Below are positions 50,217 to 60,980 of a DNA stretch of 64,000 nucleotides, piece by piece. Position 1 is the stretch's first letter. Each line of letters starts with the position of its first letter. The notes under the pieces were generated by a model. That model saw only the letters and a program-made list of their open reading frames with translations. It was not told the origin of the DNA and did not search any database. The position numbers and the translations under genes are program-made. The DNA comes from Sipunculus nudus (taxonomy: Eukaryota > Annelida > Sipuncula > Golfingiida > Sipunculidae): assembly GCA_026874595.1 (NCBI GenBank), contig CM049306.1, forward strand, positions 54,218,019-54,282,018, in the 5' to 3' direction.

Positions 50217-50410
50217 GCACTGTAAAACCTCGCCTAACGATCACTTTGAAATAACGACTATTTTTTCCATTGTTCCGATTTTTTCGCTCTTTATATCATA
50301 TATTTAAACCTCGGAGGAGCGGGCACCTCGTTATTCTGTTTACGACCGCTTATTTTGGTCCGAACGGGTGACCTGAACCTCAATTATGCGACCACAAAGT
50401 ACATAGTAAA
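50217..50410 (+). mobile_element. Degenerate mariner/pogo-like fragment
   Basis: The word CACTGTAAAACCTCGCCTAACGATCACTTTG-like start resembles Tc1/mariner-pogo tips (CAGT..AACCTC) and the MITE at 30761. Downstream words (CACCTCGTTATTCTG, TTTACGACCGC) fit the same style. A matching right tip was not found, so it is called as a fragment. (Key word: TGTAAAACCTCGCC.). Confidence 0.35.
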
Positions 50411-50999
50411 TATTGCCCAGCCAGGCTTGGCGGTGGGTCGGGACCAATCAATGCATTGCATCACTAATTAGTGAAGGGCCTAGATCAAAGCGTGTTCCCG
50501 TATGATCACACAAGGCCAGGAAAGTAGCGTCACGATTTCATAACATTTTATTAGGCCTGCCGTTGGTTATATGCGTGATGTATAGGCACCAAACTTCGAA
50601 TGACTCACAGGTCAATAAAGATTTATCATTGGGGCATATTTAACTCACCATTGGACTGTATTAGCTCAGGAAAGCGACTGAGTTCTCCTTGATTAACTCA
50701 TCGATGTAAATGTCTGCGCTTAAGGACATGCTGCAGGACAGAGTTGTGCACGTCAAGTGTCAGAGTCGGCAGCTTTATGTATACATCAGTTTATCAGGAA
50801 ATAGACTTTATCATTGCCATGGAGAAGGACCTTGTGTGGTTAATGTTTATGATATATCAAGTATACTTATCGAACAAGCATTTACTGTACATATTTCAAC
50901 ACTGTTAATAATAGAAATTGTGCTTGAAATGTGCTTGGATATGTATATTTTATTTTTTTAAGTTTCACCTGTTTTCATTTATCAGGAATGATAAATACA

Positions 51000-51385
51000 A
51001 GTGACCCATGGGTCATGACGCTCAGCCGAATGACATGCTAACAATAAGTCCTGCCAGTCTGCAGAAACTGATGGAACACTCCATGATCAATATCCGTGCA
51101 AAGATTCATGGTGATCAATGCAATAGTTCTTGAGATTTTGTATCAAATATTTCATTATTCTGGAGGGTACTTCGGAGCCCCATAGCATGAAGAATATGGG
51201 TAACAGAGACCATATTCCAGGTTTCCAAAGAGTTTTTTTATGAACCTCTCTGGTTTTAAAGTTAGAAGATTCCAAGTCCAGTGGTTACGATTTGTGTCCT
51301 TTTAACGGACAGACGGCCGGACGGACGACGGACAATGAGTGATCGCTATAGCTCAGATGACTTACAGTCAGCTGAGCTAAAAATT
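51000..51385 (+). repeat. Dispersed repeat R3, short form
   Basis: The order of blocks is: CATGGGTCATGACGCTCAGC; ACTGATGGAACACTCCATGA; ATTATTCTGGAGGGTACTTC; CAGGTTTCCAAAGAG; CCAGTGGTTACGATTTGTG; ACGGACGACGGACAATGAGT; GATCGCTATAGCTCAGATGA; and a palindromic end AGCTCAGATGACTTACAGTCAGCTGAGCT. Every block recurs in order at 56846-57985. No coding capacity. (The end is a hairpin of AGCTCAG with CTGAGCT.). Confidence 0.75.
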
Positions 51386-52267
51386 GTACAAAACATATTG
51401 TGCTAATGTCTTGTCTTATTATATAGATTTAGAAAAAAAACATAATCAGTAATTCCAAATTATATTGAATAGGTACGTACCCGCCACAGAGCACTTAAAG
51501 TTGATGAAGTGCGGCCAGAGTTGTTGTAAGACCTTTGACCCTTGACACTACAGGGCACTGGGAAGCAAACGTGATCTGCCTGTTTCCTGCTCTCATCTTG
51601 TATTCCTGAAAAATACATTTTGTGGGACATGCACCAGGATAAAACAGAACTAATGGACCGAAAGTTCAATGTGATCATTTTCATTATGACGTGGGTATTT
51701 AAAGTTTCTAATGAAATTGAAGATGTGTGTGTAAAAGTATTTATTATACACGCTTTCAGGAGTAATATTTTTCAAAGCGCTGACAAGAAATAAGACAAAT
51801 TGCTGTTCAAATAATTTAATAAAGCATGAACAACAATTCCTTCCTTTGTACTTAAATCTATGTATTGTAATGTTATTCACCAAGCCTTACTGCAATTAAA
51901 TATAATTTCACGCGGTACTGTCTATAAGGCAATCGTATATGACTTGTGCTCTCAGATTTTATTTTGACTATCCAGTCATCTTGTTCCATAAAAGAAAATT
52001 ATATTTTAGTGAGAACCGGCTCAGAAACAAATAATAACGACTAGTGCCAGTTATTCGATCCCAGAATGCTTCGGAATCTATTCTCATAAGCAACTATAGT
52101 ATCAATAGACAAACGGATTTTAAGCATAGTGCCAGCTAAATAAACTAAACGCTAAAAAAACTGATCATACTCAGAATACAATAAAAAATCATTCTTCCCA
52201 TAACCAGTTGGTAACAGAATAGGTTATTAGCTAAAGCCAACCAGTTTGGAAAACATGTCGATCTGCT

Positions 52268-52281
52268 GTTGCCTTGGCAAC
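52268..52281. promoter_or_regulatory. Perfect RFX X-box palindrome, copy B
   Basis: GTTGCCTTGGCAAC, identical to 44331-44344 in copy A. Confidence 0.45.
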
Positions 52282-52970
52282 TATACAAGAACCTGAAAAT
52301 ATTCTACAATACAAAATAAGTAAACATCAAAGAACAAGCGACTAACGTTTTCTACAGGGATCTTAACTCAAAGAATACATAAGCTTAGTTCTCTTGCAAA
52401 GTAATCATCCAAACGACTACCACTTTGTTTCATTTTAAAAGTGTTTGTGTTTATCATGTGGCTTGCTTCGGTGTGGAAGCACAAAACAGCAAAATGGAAC
52501 AATCAAGCAATATTAAGCTTTATCTAACACTCCCAGGTTTGATGAAAAAAAAAACATAAGTCAAAACTACACAATTTTCAATGGAATCAATTTTTCGCTG
52601 TACCACATCACGTACACGCTAATTAAGAACAATATTACGCAGTGGATATCTGAGAGAGATTCCAAAATGGTCTTATACACAAAACTACTTGCTATTATAA
52701 CATGGGAGAAAGCTCGTAATTGGTACAGATAAAATTTTATTCAAGATCCGCAGACCTTGCAGCTCCAGACCATACTATTGGAATAATCACCTTGCTTTTT
52801 CTAACTGAGATCCTTTGGTTAACGGGAACTATTTAAGATTGCTGACAAAATTTAATGACACTCCTTTATCCCAGTATTTCCGGTTTGTAAACAATATAAA
52901 TTTCAGTGTGCCTGGAGCTGTTTATGCTCCATTCTGTTTCACCACTGCAACCTAATTGGTGAAAACAATG

Positions 52971-54930
52971 CCAGAAATCAAATACATTTAATACTAATCA
53001 ATGATATTCCCACATAAGATATATTCACTGGGTAAATAACACTTAGATTGACATCTTCCCAATATATAGTAATAGTAAACACGTATTTTGCATGTTTCCA
53101 TTTTGTTTTGTTTAGTTTTTTTTTTTCTTTTCTGTATTCCTTATGCTTCAGTGTAAGCAAATATTTAAAAATGCCTCAAATAGTTATAATTTCTTAACCA
53201 AGAAGCCACGTCTCCCAAGGTTAATTTACTGTTAAGTTTGCTTTTATTCTGACAAATGAAGATGTTTTGCGAGAAAATATTATAAGGTGAGGTAAGGTCA
53301 GAGGTAAGGTCACCTCTAATCAAAAAACCACAGCTGCATATGAAACTTAACTGATGTTGATATTTCATAATTTATCCACTGAATTTGGAATATTAAAATA
53401 AGGGCCTGGATTCAGCTATAATTCATGATTTCTAATTTAAAACTTTAAAGATATCACAGGCCAAAAGTTTTAACACAAAAATATGTTCTATGGTACAGTC
53501 CTAAATAGATCCACTCGATCTCTATGATAGCTACAAACCTTCAGACTACAGTATATCTCTCGGGGACTGCCAAGACATGGACAGCTCTTTATCGCCCTTA
53601 TTTATTTCTTAGGTAACCTTTAGATTACACTATACGAAACGCTCCCTACACGGAAGTGAGCTACTTTTGTGACATTAGGGATGAGCCCCAGAAGATATAT
53701 GACGATCACAGAGCTGTAAGAAAATGTCAAATGTGATATATTTTACTGAATACAGCTAGTGTACTTGTTTCGTAAAAACGGTCATTATTTTGTCTGCAAA
53801 GGTATAGGTTCTCTTTTTTTTTCATAACCTTACAGTATAACCCCCCCCCCAGACACGCACAAACGCGCCCACACACAAATATATATATAAGCGTTATTGC
53901 AGTATTAGTAGTGGTAGTAATATAGTAGTAGAAGTAGTAGTGGTAATGGCAGTGGTAGTAATAATATAATGGAAAATTGCTCTCTCCTTTCCGAAGACCA
54001 TCGAACGCCAGCACCTGTGCCATGAAGAGTGAGTAACACAAGTTACTTTCAAGTTTAATTTTATTTAACCTATCATGAAAAATTTTATGAGTGTAATTTT
54101 AATTTAAGTAGTAGTAAAGCATGGTTATATCATTGTGACTGAAGTACTGAACTAATACAGTTAGTCTCATGTATATTTCGTAAGTGTATTCAGTAATATA
54201 AAACATTGTATATTTCATTAGGAATCAAGTATTTGTCAGATAGTTTTATTTTTAATTATTTCATTTGTATCTCATTTGTACGTCCAGTGCTTATTAATAG
54301 GATAAAAATAGACGGAAGTATTTTTTTAACATTAAAAAACTTTTTTCATGATATTTCCATGGCCATCGTTTTATGCTTTCATTGTCCGTTATGAGATGTA
54401 ACTGTCTCACGTATTTTTTGTGAACAAGCTGAGTACAGGGTGTTAACCTGGCGGCCATTATAACACCATGTCATATTTTTCTTACAGAAATTGATTAACC
54501 GGTCAAGGCAGACTGCCACTCCAATTTAACTTAATAAGCATCGTGATGACCAAGAAACTTCATACAGACAAATTTCAAACCTGTCAGCTGCAACTCATGG
54601 GTACTACTTAATGTGGATACCGTTTTAATGCTATAATTCTATACCGTAAATATCGTTTAATGTGTGCCCTGTTTTCAGGGAGCTAAATAAGGAAAGATAT
54701 GACTACCTACCGCGTCCGTTGAAAAAAAATAAAAAAAACAAGCAAAGCAAAATACATACCAAAAAAATTAAGCATAACAAAACACTAAAACACGAAGGAA
54801 AAGAACAACCTGACGACAATCGAGCAATCAGCTGATCATTACATTGTCACTACAATGCGAGTACGACAACCTACTGTTTAACCAACTTTTCTTGCGGCCA
54901 GAAACCATTGCCTTGCTCCTACTTCAGATC
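52971..54930. other. Spacer between unit B and the 54.9-kb palindrome
   Basis: AT-rich, with no gene. A poly-C tract lies at 53840-53850, a short TA tract at 53880-53888, and a degenerate GTA/GTGGTAAT trinucleotide tract at 53905-53972, which opens the 104-codon minus ORF there. A-rich patches lie at 54720-54790. Confidence 0.45.
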
Positions 54931-54932
54931 CG

Positions 54933-55981
54933 TAAAGCTGTGTTTCCATTTATCCGTAAATCTCGTACGCAAAAAATCGGATCCCTCTTTTTAAGATTAA
55001 CTGTTTCCATATGTACGTTTGAACACAGGCGCTTGAATCCCTATTTGTGTTGATATTGGCTTAAATAGTGTTCAGTTTATCTTAACAACACTCCCCTACA
55101 GTTTAATAAGCTGTAAACCATTTTATATCGTTTGCCGGTACTTGTTTATATAATAGATACACAAGGCCGGCTTCCAAGTCTGCGGACGAGTCTGTATCCA
55201 TTAAGCGACGAACAGACAGAATTATCCCAGATTACTATTTCCATCATTATCAACCAATCAGGTGTTAGGTTCCAGGGGGGAATCCTTACTGTGGACCTAG
55301 ATACATGGGGATTCCCTTGTTTGGGGTAACAGCTGCTTAATGGATGCAGACTAGTTACAAATAAGAGCTCATTACAAGTGGTACACTGTGTGTATTGGAA
55401 TTGTTGATGTTTTTATAGAAAAAAAGAACTGGCCATTTAACGACTGTAAGTTTCTTCCCTCGAAAACCTTTGAAATATTTGGGAATTTCAATTGATTTCT
55501 TGTATTATCGCCTACTCGTCCGCAGACTTGGATGCCGGCCTTGTGTATTAATAAACCAGTACCGGCAAGCTATTTATCTTGGTTTACAGCTCATTAAACG
55601 GTAGGGGATTGTTGTTAAGGTAAACTGAACACTATTTAAGTCAATATCAACACAAATAGGGATTCAAGCGCCTGTGGTTTGAACGTGCTCCGCATGCGTA
55701 TCCGCAAAAACGGACAGCATCGAAACGGATCGGTGAGCGATTCATCCGTTTTGCGGATGGCAAAAATGCCTACATTTCCCAACAGTGCCCCGGCGCCAGG
55801 TGTGATGAGACATATTGACCTTCTTCTCGCCTGTCGTCCTTGCAGTTTCAGAAGAGGCACGTGAAAGGGTATCCGCAAGAAAAACGTATACGTACTTATG
55901 GAAACAGTTTTGACGGACTGCGGAGCGTACGTACGTCTTTTGCGGATACGACTTTTACGGATACATGGAAACACAGCTTAA
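54933..55981. mobile_element. Harbinger-like long-palindrome element, 1043 bp, TAA TSD
   Basis: The element spans 54936-55978 between TAA (54933-54935) and TAA (55979-55981). Its tips are AGCTGTGTTTCCAT and ATGGAAACACAGCT. The inner arms are long: about 55010-55190 pairs with 55510-55685, sharing CTCGTCCGCAGACTTGGA, GCCGGCCTTGTGTAT, CACTATTTAAG and CAAATAGGGATTCAAGCGCC. About 320 bases separate them. The right arm carries an extra stretch at about 55690-55885 that repeats ATCCGCAAAA/TTTTGCGGAT words. Inside, a 112-codon minus ORF exists but shows no transposase motif. A TAA duplication fits PIF/Harbinger. Confidence 0.8.
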
Positions 55982-56845
55982 CACTCATGTCGCCAGTTAA
56001 AGACATTTTGTGGTCTCTCATGGTCCTCCGGCTGCGTTTCAGTCAAACATTTATTGTCGTTCGTGATTGACATTGAATTGTTCATTCCGCCGGGCAAACG
56101 TAAACAAACGCGAGCGCCCTCTAGTATAAAACCCTGGTTGCTGATCATCTCCGCCACGCAGATTAGTTCCCCCCGGAACCTCATAAAACTTTTAGTGGGA
56201 AGATTTTCTAAAATGCATTGTCATGATGTTCGCTGACAATCAGTGCATGGATGTCACAAAGTCGTGGGTCTTTCCCTTTTTCTTAATCTGCTGCTAATCG
56301 CCTTCTGTGTTCGGGTCACATGAGCTTGTATTGCTTGATTTATCAAGTATATACCAACCATAGGCTCCGACAGAATCTTTGTTTTTTTTTTGCCGCAAGT
56401 ATTTGAGACATAACTATGGACACCTTAACATCAGTGCTTTCAACAAAATGACACGAGAAAATGATATTTTCAACAGGTGTTATCTGCTTAAAACATTACA
56501 AAGGGGACAATAAAGGCATGTGGCATGTATAACCTTACAGGTAAATACTAGGTTATCTCTAGCATGGTTTTATGGTAACATAGACTTTTTGTCCCGGGTA
56601 CTCTGTTTTCTTTATTTTTCTGAGTAGTACATTAATATCACTTAATATAACTTAGCACTTTGAGTGGCACAGGTCAATGTGACATTTTATCATTACCACA
56701 GTCGAAAGCGACAGCAACTGACGAACGACTAGTATTTATGGTTGGTTAAATGAACAGACGAAAAGGAGATAATGGTTCACAAAATGGCTGGTGTTTGGCA
56801 GTTAATTAACTGCAACAACAAAAAATACCAGTCTACTAACATTAA

Positions 56846-57985
56846 CAAGTGGCCAATGGGCCATGACGCTCAGCTGAATTCAAGGATCCTTGAACAATGA
56901 CTCCCAGAGTGCTCAAAATCACGCATGTTGCCAAATGGACCTTAGATATATGTTAGTGACTTTATTCTACATCCAGCTGCTACCATCTGAGTACTACAGT
57001 GTTAAAATCATGTTCTTTCACACAGCCTGCAGAAAATAAGTCACAGTGACACTATTTTAGGTTTCCAAGAAATTTTACAGAAACCTCCCTGGATCTGAGT
57101 CAGATGTGAAGTTTCTACGTCAAACTGTACACAATCATGCAAATCTGTCCTATAGAGTGCTCAAATCATGTTCTTTCATATCTCTTGCAGAATATAGGTC
57201 ACTACGACCTAATTTCAGGTTTCCCAGGAGATTTGTCTGAGACCTTTCTGGATATACAGATAGAAGTTAATTTCTAGGTCTGATGGTTACAGTTTGGGCC
57301 TATTAACAGCCAGACTGTTTCATTTAAAGGTCTCGAAAAAAGAGAAAAAATGCGTAAGCAAAATCTTAAAGAAATACAGGTAGTCTGCAAGAACTGATGA
57401 AACACTCCATGATCAGTACGCTTACACATATAATGGAATGGCGATCAATGCATTGATTATTCAGAAACTGCATCTTTTGAATCAATTTTTTTTATTATTC
57501 TAGGGGGTTCTTACGCCCCATAGTTTGGAGGATATGTGTTACAGAGACCAAATTTCAGGTTTCAAAGGAGATTTTTCAAGGACCTCTCCAGGTCAACTAA
57601 GATTATTCTTTGTCCAACGCAGTTGAAGGTCTCAATAATATAGAAAAAAAATGGGTAACACAGACCAAGTTTTCCAAGCAGATTTTTTTTTTCATGGCCT
57701 TGGACGGTGTTAAGCAAGAAGATTCTAGGTCCAACGGTAATGATTTGTGCACTGTAAACGGACAACCGCTTCTTTGAATATCTCGAAAATAGAGAAAAAA
57801 AATGCGTAAAACAATTCAATATATACAGGTGGCGCCACCAATCTACAGGAACAGGTGAAGGTTCTAGGTCCAGTGGTAACGGTTTGTGCCCTGTTAACGG
57901 ACGGACAGACAGACAGACGGACGACGGACAAAGAGTGATCGCTATAGCTCGGATGACTTCCAGTTAGCTTAGTTAATTCCGATAC
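56846..57985 (+). repeat. Dispersed repeat R3, expanded modular form
   Basis: This has the same ends as 51000-51385 (GGCCATGACGCTCAGCTGAA; ACGGACGACGGACAAAGAGT; GATCGCTATAGCTCGGATGA). It is about three times longer because internal modules are repeated. The word CAGGTTTCC/CAGGTTTCAAAGGAGATTTTTC occurs at about 57060, 57220 and 57557. The words TCTAGGTCCAACGGTAATGA and TTTCTAGGTCTGATGGTTAC recur. A TCTCGAAAANAGAGAAAAAATGCGTAA module occurs at 57333 and 57781. It is non-coding. Confidence 0.7.
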
Positions 57986-58129
57986 CCATATGGCTCGAGT
58001 GTTGCAACAAATACGTGTCCTTGTGTTTGCCTGGCCACAAAAAATAATGTAATACATTTTTGTATTAGAATATATGATTCATGGCTCGAGAGTTTAATAC
58101 TGTTATACCGCCTGACTGAATAATCCTAT

Positions 58130-59410
58130 TAAACTCTGAAAATAATTCAATGTTGTGAATGTTCAACAAGTTCATGAATATGACCTTTCTTTAAACTCCA
58201 CTCCAAAGTTACTATATGATAAAGTACTTTGCCTGTAATTATGGCAACTCTTATATGACTCGGATATGGCAAGTGTCAGGGGTGGAATCAAACGTCGAAG
58301 CTTTAGTCTTGAGAATGCCAGAAGAATCTTAAGCTTGCAGATATCCGTTCATCAGACGTAAGCAAATAACTACAGACTAATGTAATACTGCATGAAGTGT
58401 TGTTCTTTGTATTGTCATTTGAATAATCAGCCAAACATAAATACATATACCAAATTTGTTTAGCATTCCCCTTTGTATATATCAACATATATCAAAGCTA
58501 GATACAATAATCTCCTATAAATACGCCCCGGAGGTTCATATAGCATTAGAAATACGCCCTCTGTTTCCTCTAGTTCTTTCAGAGAAATCATTAAAACCCA
58601 GCTGCATGTTTTGATATGAACCAGGGCCTTCCGCTTTCCCATTTGAAATGATCTAATGTAGTTTCCTGCCTTGCTGTGTCTGGGTTTGACCCTGTTTATT
58701 GCACGCCAGGTTGTATTTGACATGACATTTCGAATTTCATTGAACGATCGTTCTGTTCACGTGCCACCTATTTTATGTGAATTCTGTAAAGTGTTTCCGC
58801 CTTTGTTACTAAACAATTGCCATTTATTGTGAAGCGTCATTACCCAGTCAAAATACTCTGGAGGGAAATTTGCAGTTAGGGATATTGGTACCAGTACAAG
58901 TAAATAAAACATGTGCTCTTAAAATCAGCCTTTTTTACCAAGGCTTTTGTTCCGTAAAAGAACCATATTTGGGTGAAAACCGGTGTAACTTATAGAGTGT
59001 TCAAGACACTCAGATTAATACAACAGAGATTTAGAATTCGTTTTCATTAGGATCACGTAGCTACCATGAAACAGAATTTTAGGCAGATTGTCCTAAATAA
59101 ATCACAAAAAAAAATAAATAAATTTGTACAAAGTAATGACACATTATCTCACACGACCCGCTCTGATTCATCAAAGGAATGCTTGGATATCACCAAAAAA
59201 ATTACAAAATGGGACAATTCAGCAATATAAAGCTTTATCCGCGATTCTCAGATGTGTTTAACGAGCAGCCCACACTCGTAAAATGCACCAGTTTCAAACA
59301 ATTATTGTCACTTAATCCCAACAATTAACTACTAATCACAATTTATGTTCCTAGTGTTAGAACAATAATACGTAGTTCAGTTGAAAATTTTAAATAATTT
59401 CCATTATAAA
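58130..59410 (+). repeat. Tandem unit copy C, left part
   Basis: Matches to A and B: AAACTCCACTCCAAAGTT (58193; B 49084), GTTTATTGCACGCCAGGTTG (58694; A 43430), TTGTTCCNTAAAAGAA..GTGAAAACCGG (58948; B 51983), GGGACAATTCAGCAATATAA (59211; B 52495, A 44558) and AGAACAATAATACG (59359; B 52627). The unit is then interrupted until 62540. Confidence 0.65.
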
Positions 59411-59446
59411 CCTTTGTGACAAAATAAGTCTTCAATAAGATAATCA

Positions 59447-59545
59447 ATATATTAATAGCGTAAGACGATTTTTGTGATTTTCCGTATCTCTTTTAATACC
59501 ACTGTACGGATGGCCTTGATTTCCGACAAGGTGATTCCACTCACT
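59447..59545 (+). repeat. Direct repeat flanking the nested insertion, left
   Basis: Shares ATATTAATAGCGT, TGTGATTTTCCGTAT, ACTGTACGGATGGCC and TTGATTTCCGAC with 62213-62310. The pair brackets the 60108-62188 element. Confidence 0.5.
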
Positions 59546-59576
59546 TTGCAATATTTGCGCATTAGGTGCATCTTTG

Positions 59577-59595
59577 CCCCCCCCCCCCCCCCCCT
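59577..59595. repeat. Poly-C tract
   Basis: C homopolymer of about 18 bases. Confidence 0.9.
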
Positions 59596-59774
59596 CCAGG
59601 CGCCTCTTTTCTTTGTATCTTCGAGCCGGTCAACACAATAGAGTGTTTCTGTGAGGCCCCTATCTGGGGTTTTAGTGCATTTCGAGGTCATTGGCCCCAA
59701 ATAATCCCCTTCTCAAAAGGGAGGCCTTTGAAAAAACTGTTTGGCAGGTCTTCCTGTGAGGGCTTCTTCCTGCG

Positions 59775-59966
59775 CATGGGCGGATCCAGGATTTTTTAAA
59801 GGGGAGGGTCACGCCCAGAAAGACTGAAGGAAAACCTATAAAAGGTCTTCTGGTCCGGGAAAGAGGGGGTCAAGGTCGGATATTTGGTTGAAACCCTAAA
59901 AGAATTGTTTCGGCTCCACAGGGGGGCAGGATACCGTAGACACCCCACCCCTTGGTTTCGCCATTG
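59775..59966. mobile_element. hAT-like MITE with GGCGGATCC tip, second copy
   Basis: The left tip CATGGGCGGATCCAGG and the right end CCCCTTGGTTTCGCCATTG (a decayed complement) enclose GGTCNNNTGGTCCGGGAAAG and GGTTGAAACCCTAAAAG blocks that match 48490-48707. There is no coding capacity. Confidence 0.6.
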
Positions 59967-60343
59967 CTACGGCCTCCCTTACATGACCTGATATGCTTGA
60001 GTGCACATGTACTGGGTCCAGGGCCTTGCATGAGAGCAGGGTCTTTGACAAATAAGCGAGTCGCATGCGACTAAAATCGTGTCGCACGGTCACACGTACC
60101 AGCGTAAAGGCGGTTTCACACCGCATGCGTCCGAACGAATATGAAGCGAACGAATATTACTGTGGTTCCGACTAAATATTTTTCCATGTGAAAACAAATA
60201 AGCTGCATTAAATCCTGAATCGAAACATCGTGAAACTCAGCTACAGCTGCATGCCAAACATGAAACAGATAATATCGGCACACAACCAAAGACTCTTCAG
60301 ACATGAAATAGGGAAAGGAAAAAAAACGGAAGTTATCAGCACA

Positions 60344-60775
60344 AGTTGCAACTGCAGAAATAAAAATGAATGTCCGATCTAGGAAGGATGTCTAACACAA
60401 AGCGTAGTTTACCAAGCTAAAATCACAAGACGAGATAATAGCCACGTGAAAACGTATATTGGACTGACCGAGAATACCTTAAAAACAAAATAATATGGAC
60501 ACATCAGTAGTTTTTAGAACAAGAAATACAGAAACATAACCACATTAAGCTAATATGTATGGACCTTGAAAGAAGATATATTGCCATATGCCATCAAATG
60601 GAAACTTATCACGAAACGCAAAGCGTACTCCACCACAACGAATAAATGTAACTTATACAACACGGAAAAATATTCTATTATATGGAGACCAGAAGAAAGC
60701 ACATTGAACAATAGAAGCGAACTGACCTCCACATGTAATCACAAGGCCAAACACCTACTTTGTAACGTTAAGTAA
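60344..60775 (+). pseudogene. Penelope-like element GIY-YIG endonuclease, broken
   Basis: One frame runs from 60344 to the TAA at 60773-60775 (144 codons including stop) and holds four premature stops and no frameshift. It reads as the C-terminal region of a Penelope-like retroelement protein. A cysteine cluster opens it (CNCRNKNECPI, stop, EGCLTQSVVYQAKIT). The endonuclease core follows, with TYIGLTENT for the YIG half and the aligned ISSF and KKYRN helix. The conserved tail is TNKCNLYNTEKYSIIWRPEE, then STLNNRSELTSTCNHKAKHL. In the family this domain nicks target DNA for retrotransposition. The reverse transcriptase that should precede it is absent, so the copy is 5'-truncated. Of the family's usual NKCNLC, the second Cys is Tyr here. 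The hammerhead ribozyme downstream supports the assignment. Confidence 0.85.
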
Positions 60776-60895
60776 TCACAAAAATCTTCACGGAACCAGC
60801 GCAACTCAATAGCCACCTGGGCCCAAACAACAACCCCACCTAATTAACCCAGAATAATACTACCTATTATGACGAACATCACCCGCATATCTGAT

Positions 60896-60980
60896 CAGTA
60901 AAGTTAGTACCTGACGAGTGAGCCGGCTCGTCAGCTGTACTCACGAAACAATTCTGTCGTACATGAAGTAAAACTAACTG
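60896..60980 (+). ncRNA. Hammerhead ribozyme, type I, Penelope-associated
   Basis: The catalytic core is complete: CTGACGA (60911-60917), GAAA (60945-60948) and the cleavage-site TC (60957-60958). Stem II is GTGAG (60918-60922) with CTCAC (60940-60944), with a 17-nt loop. Stem III is A-U, C-G, A-U closed by ATTC (60951-60954). Stem I is GTAC (60907-60910) with GTAC (60959-60962). An internal loop follows, and then AGTT (60902-60905) pairs with AACT (60972-60975) and CAGT (60896-60899) with ACTG (60977-60980). Cleavage is predicted after C60958. Hammerheads are an established component of Penelope-like elements, and a very short stem III is usual there. Confidence 0.85.

Larger units (their letters stand above)
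47270..52970 (+). repeat. Tandem unit copy B (of three)
   Basis: Colinear with copy A through the anchors given there. Compared with A it lacks the R2 element but carries a hAT-like insertion (48490-48707), a pogo-like fragment (about 50217-50410) and repeat R3 (51000-51385). The stretch 51660-52970 corresponds to about 43900-45140 of A and includes ACGTGGGTATTTAAAG, shared with 44129. Confidence 0.8.

Noticed and set aside
53727-54041. 104-codon minus ORF with Tyr/His/Thr runs.
   Set aside because: Driven by a degenerate trinucleotide microsatellite.
55636-55974. 112-codon minus ORF.
   Set aside because: It lies in one arm of the palindromic element and shows no transposase or DNA-binding motif; openness follows from the repeated words.
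57900-57930. Short regularly spaced GACGGAC/GACAGAC words, CRISPR-like at first sight.
   Set aside because: Simple-sequence tail of repeat R3, with no spacers or cas genes in a eukaryotic window.
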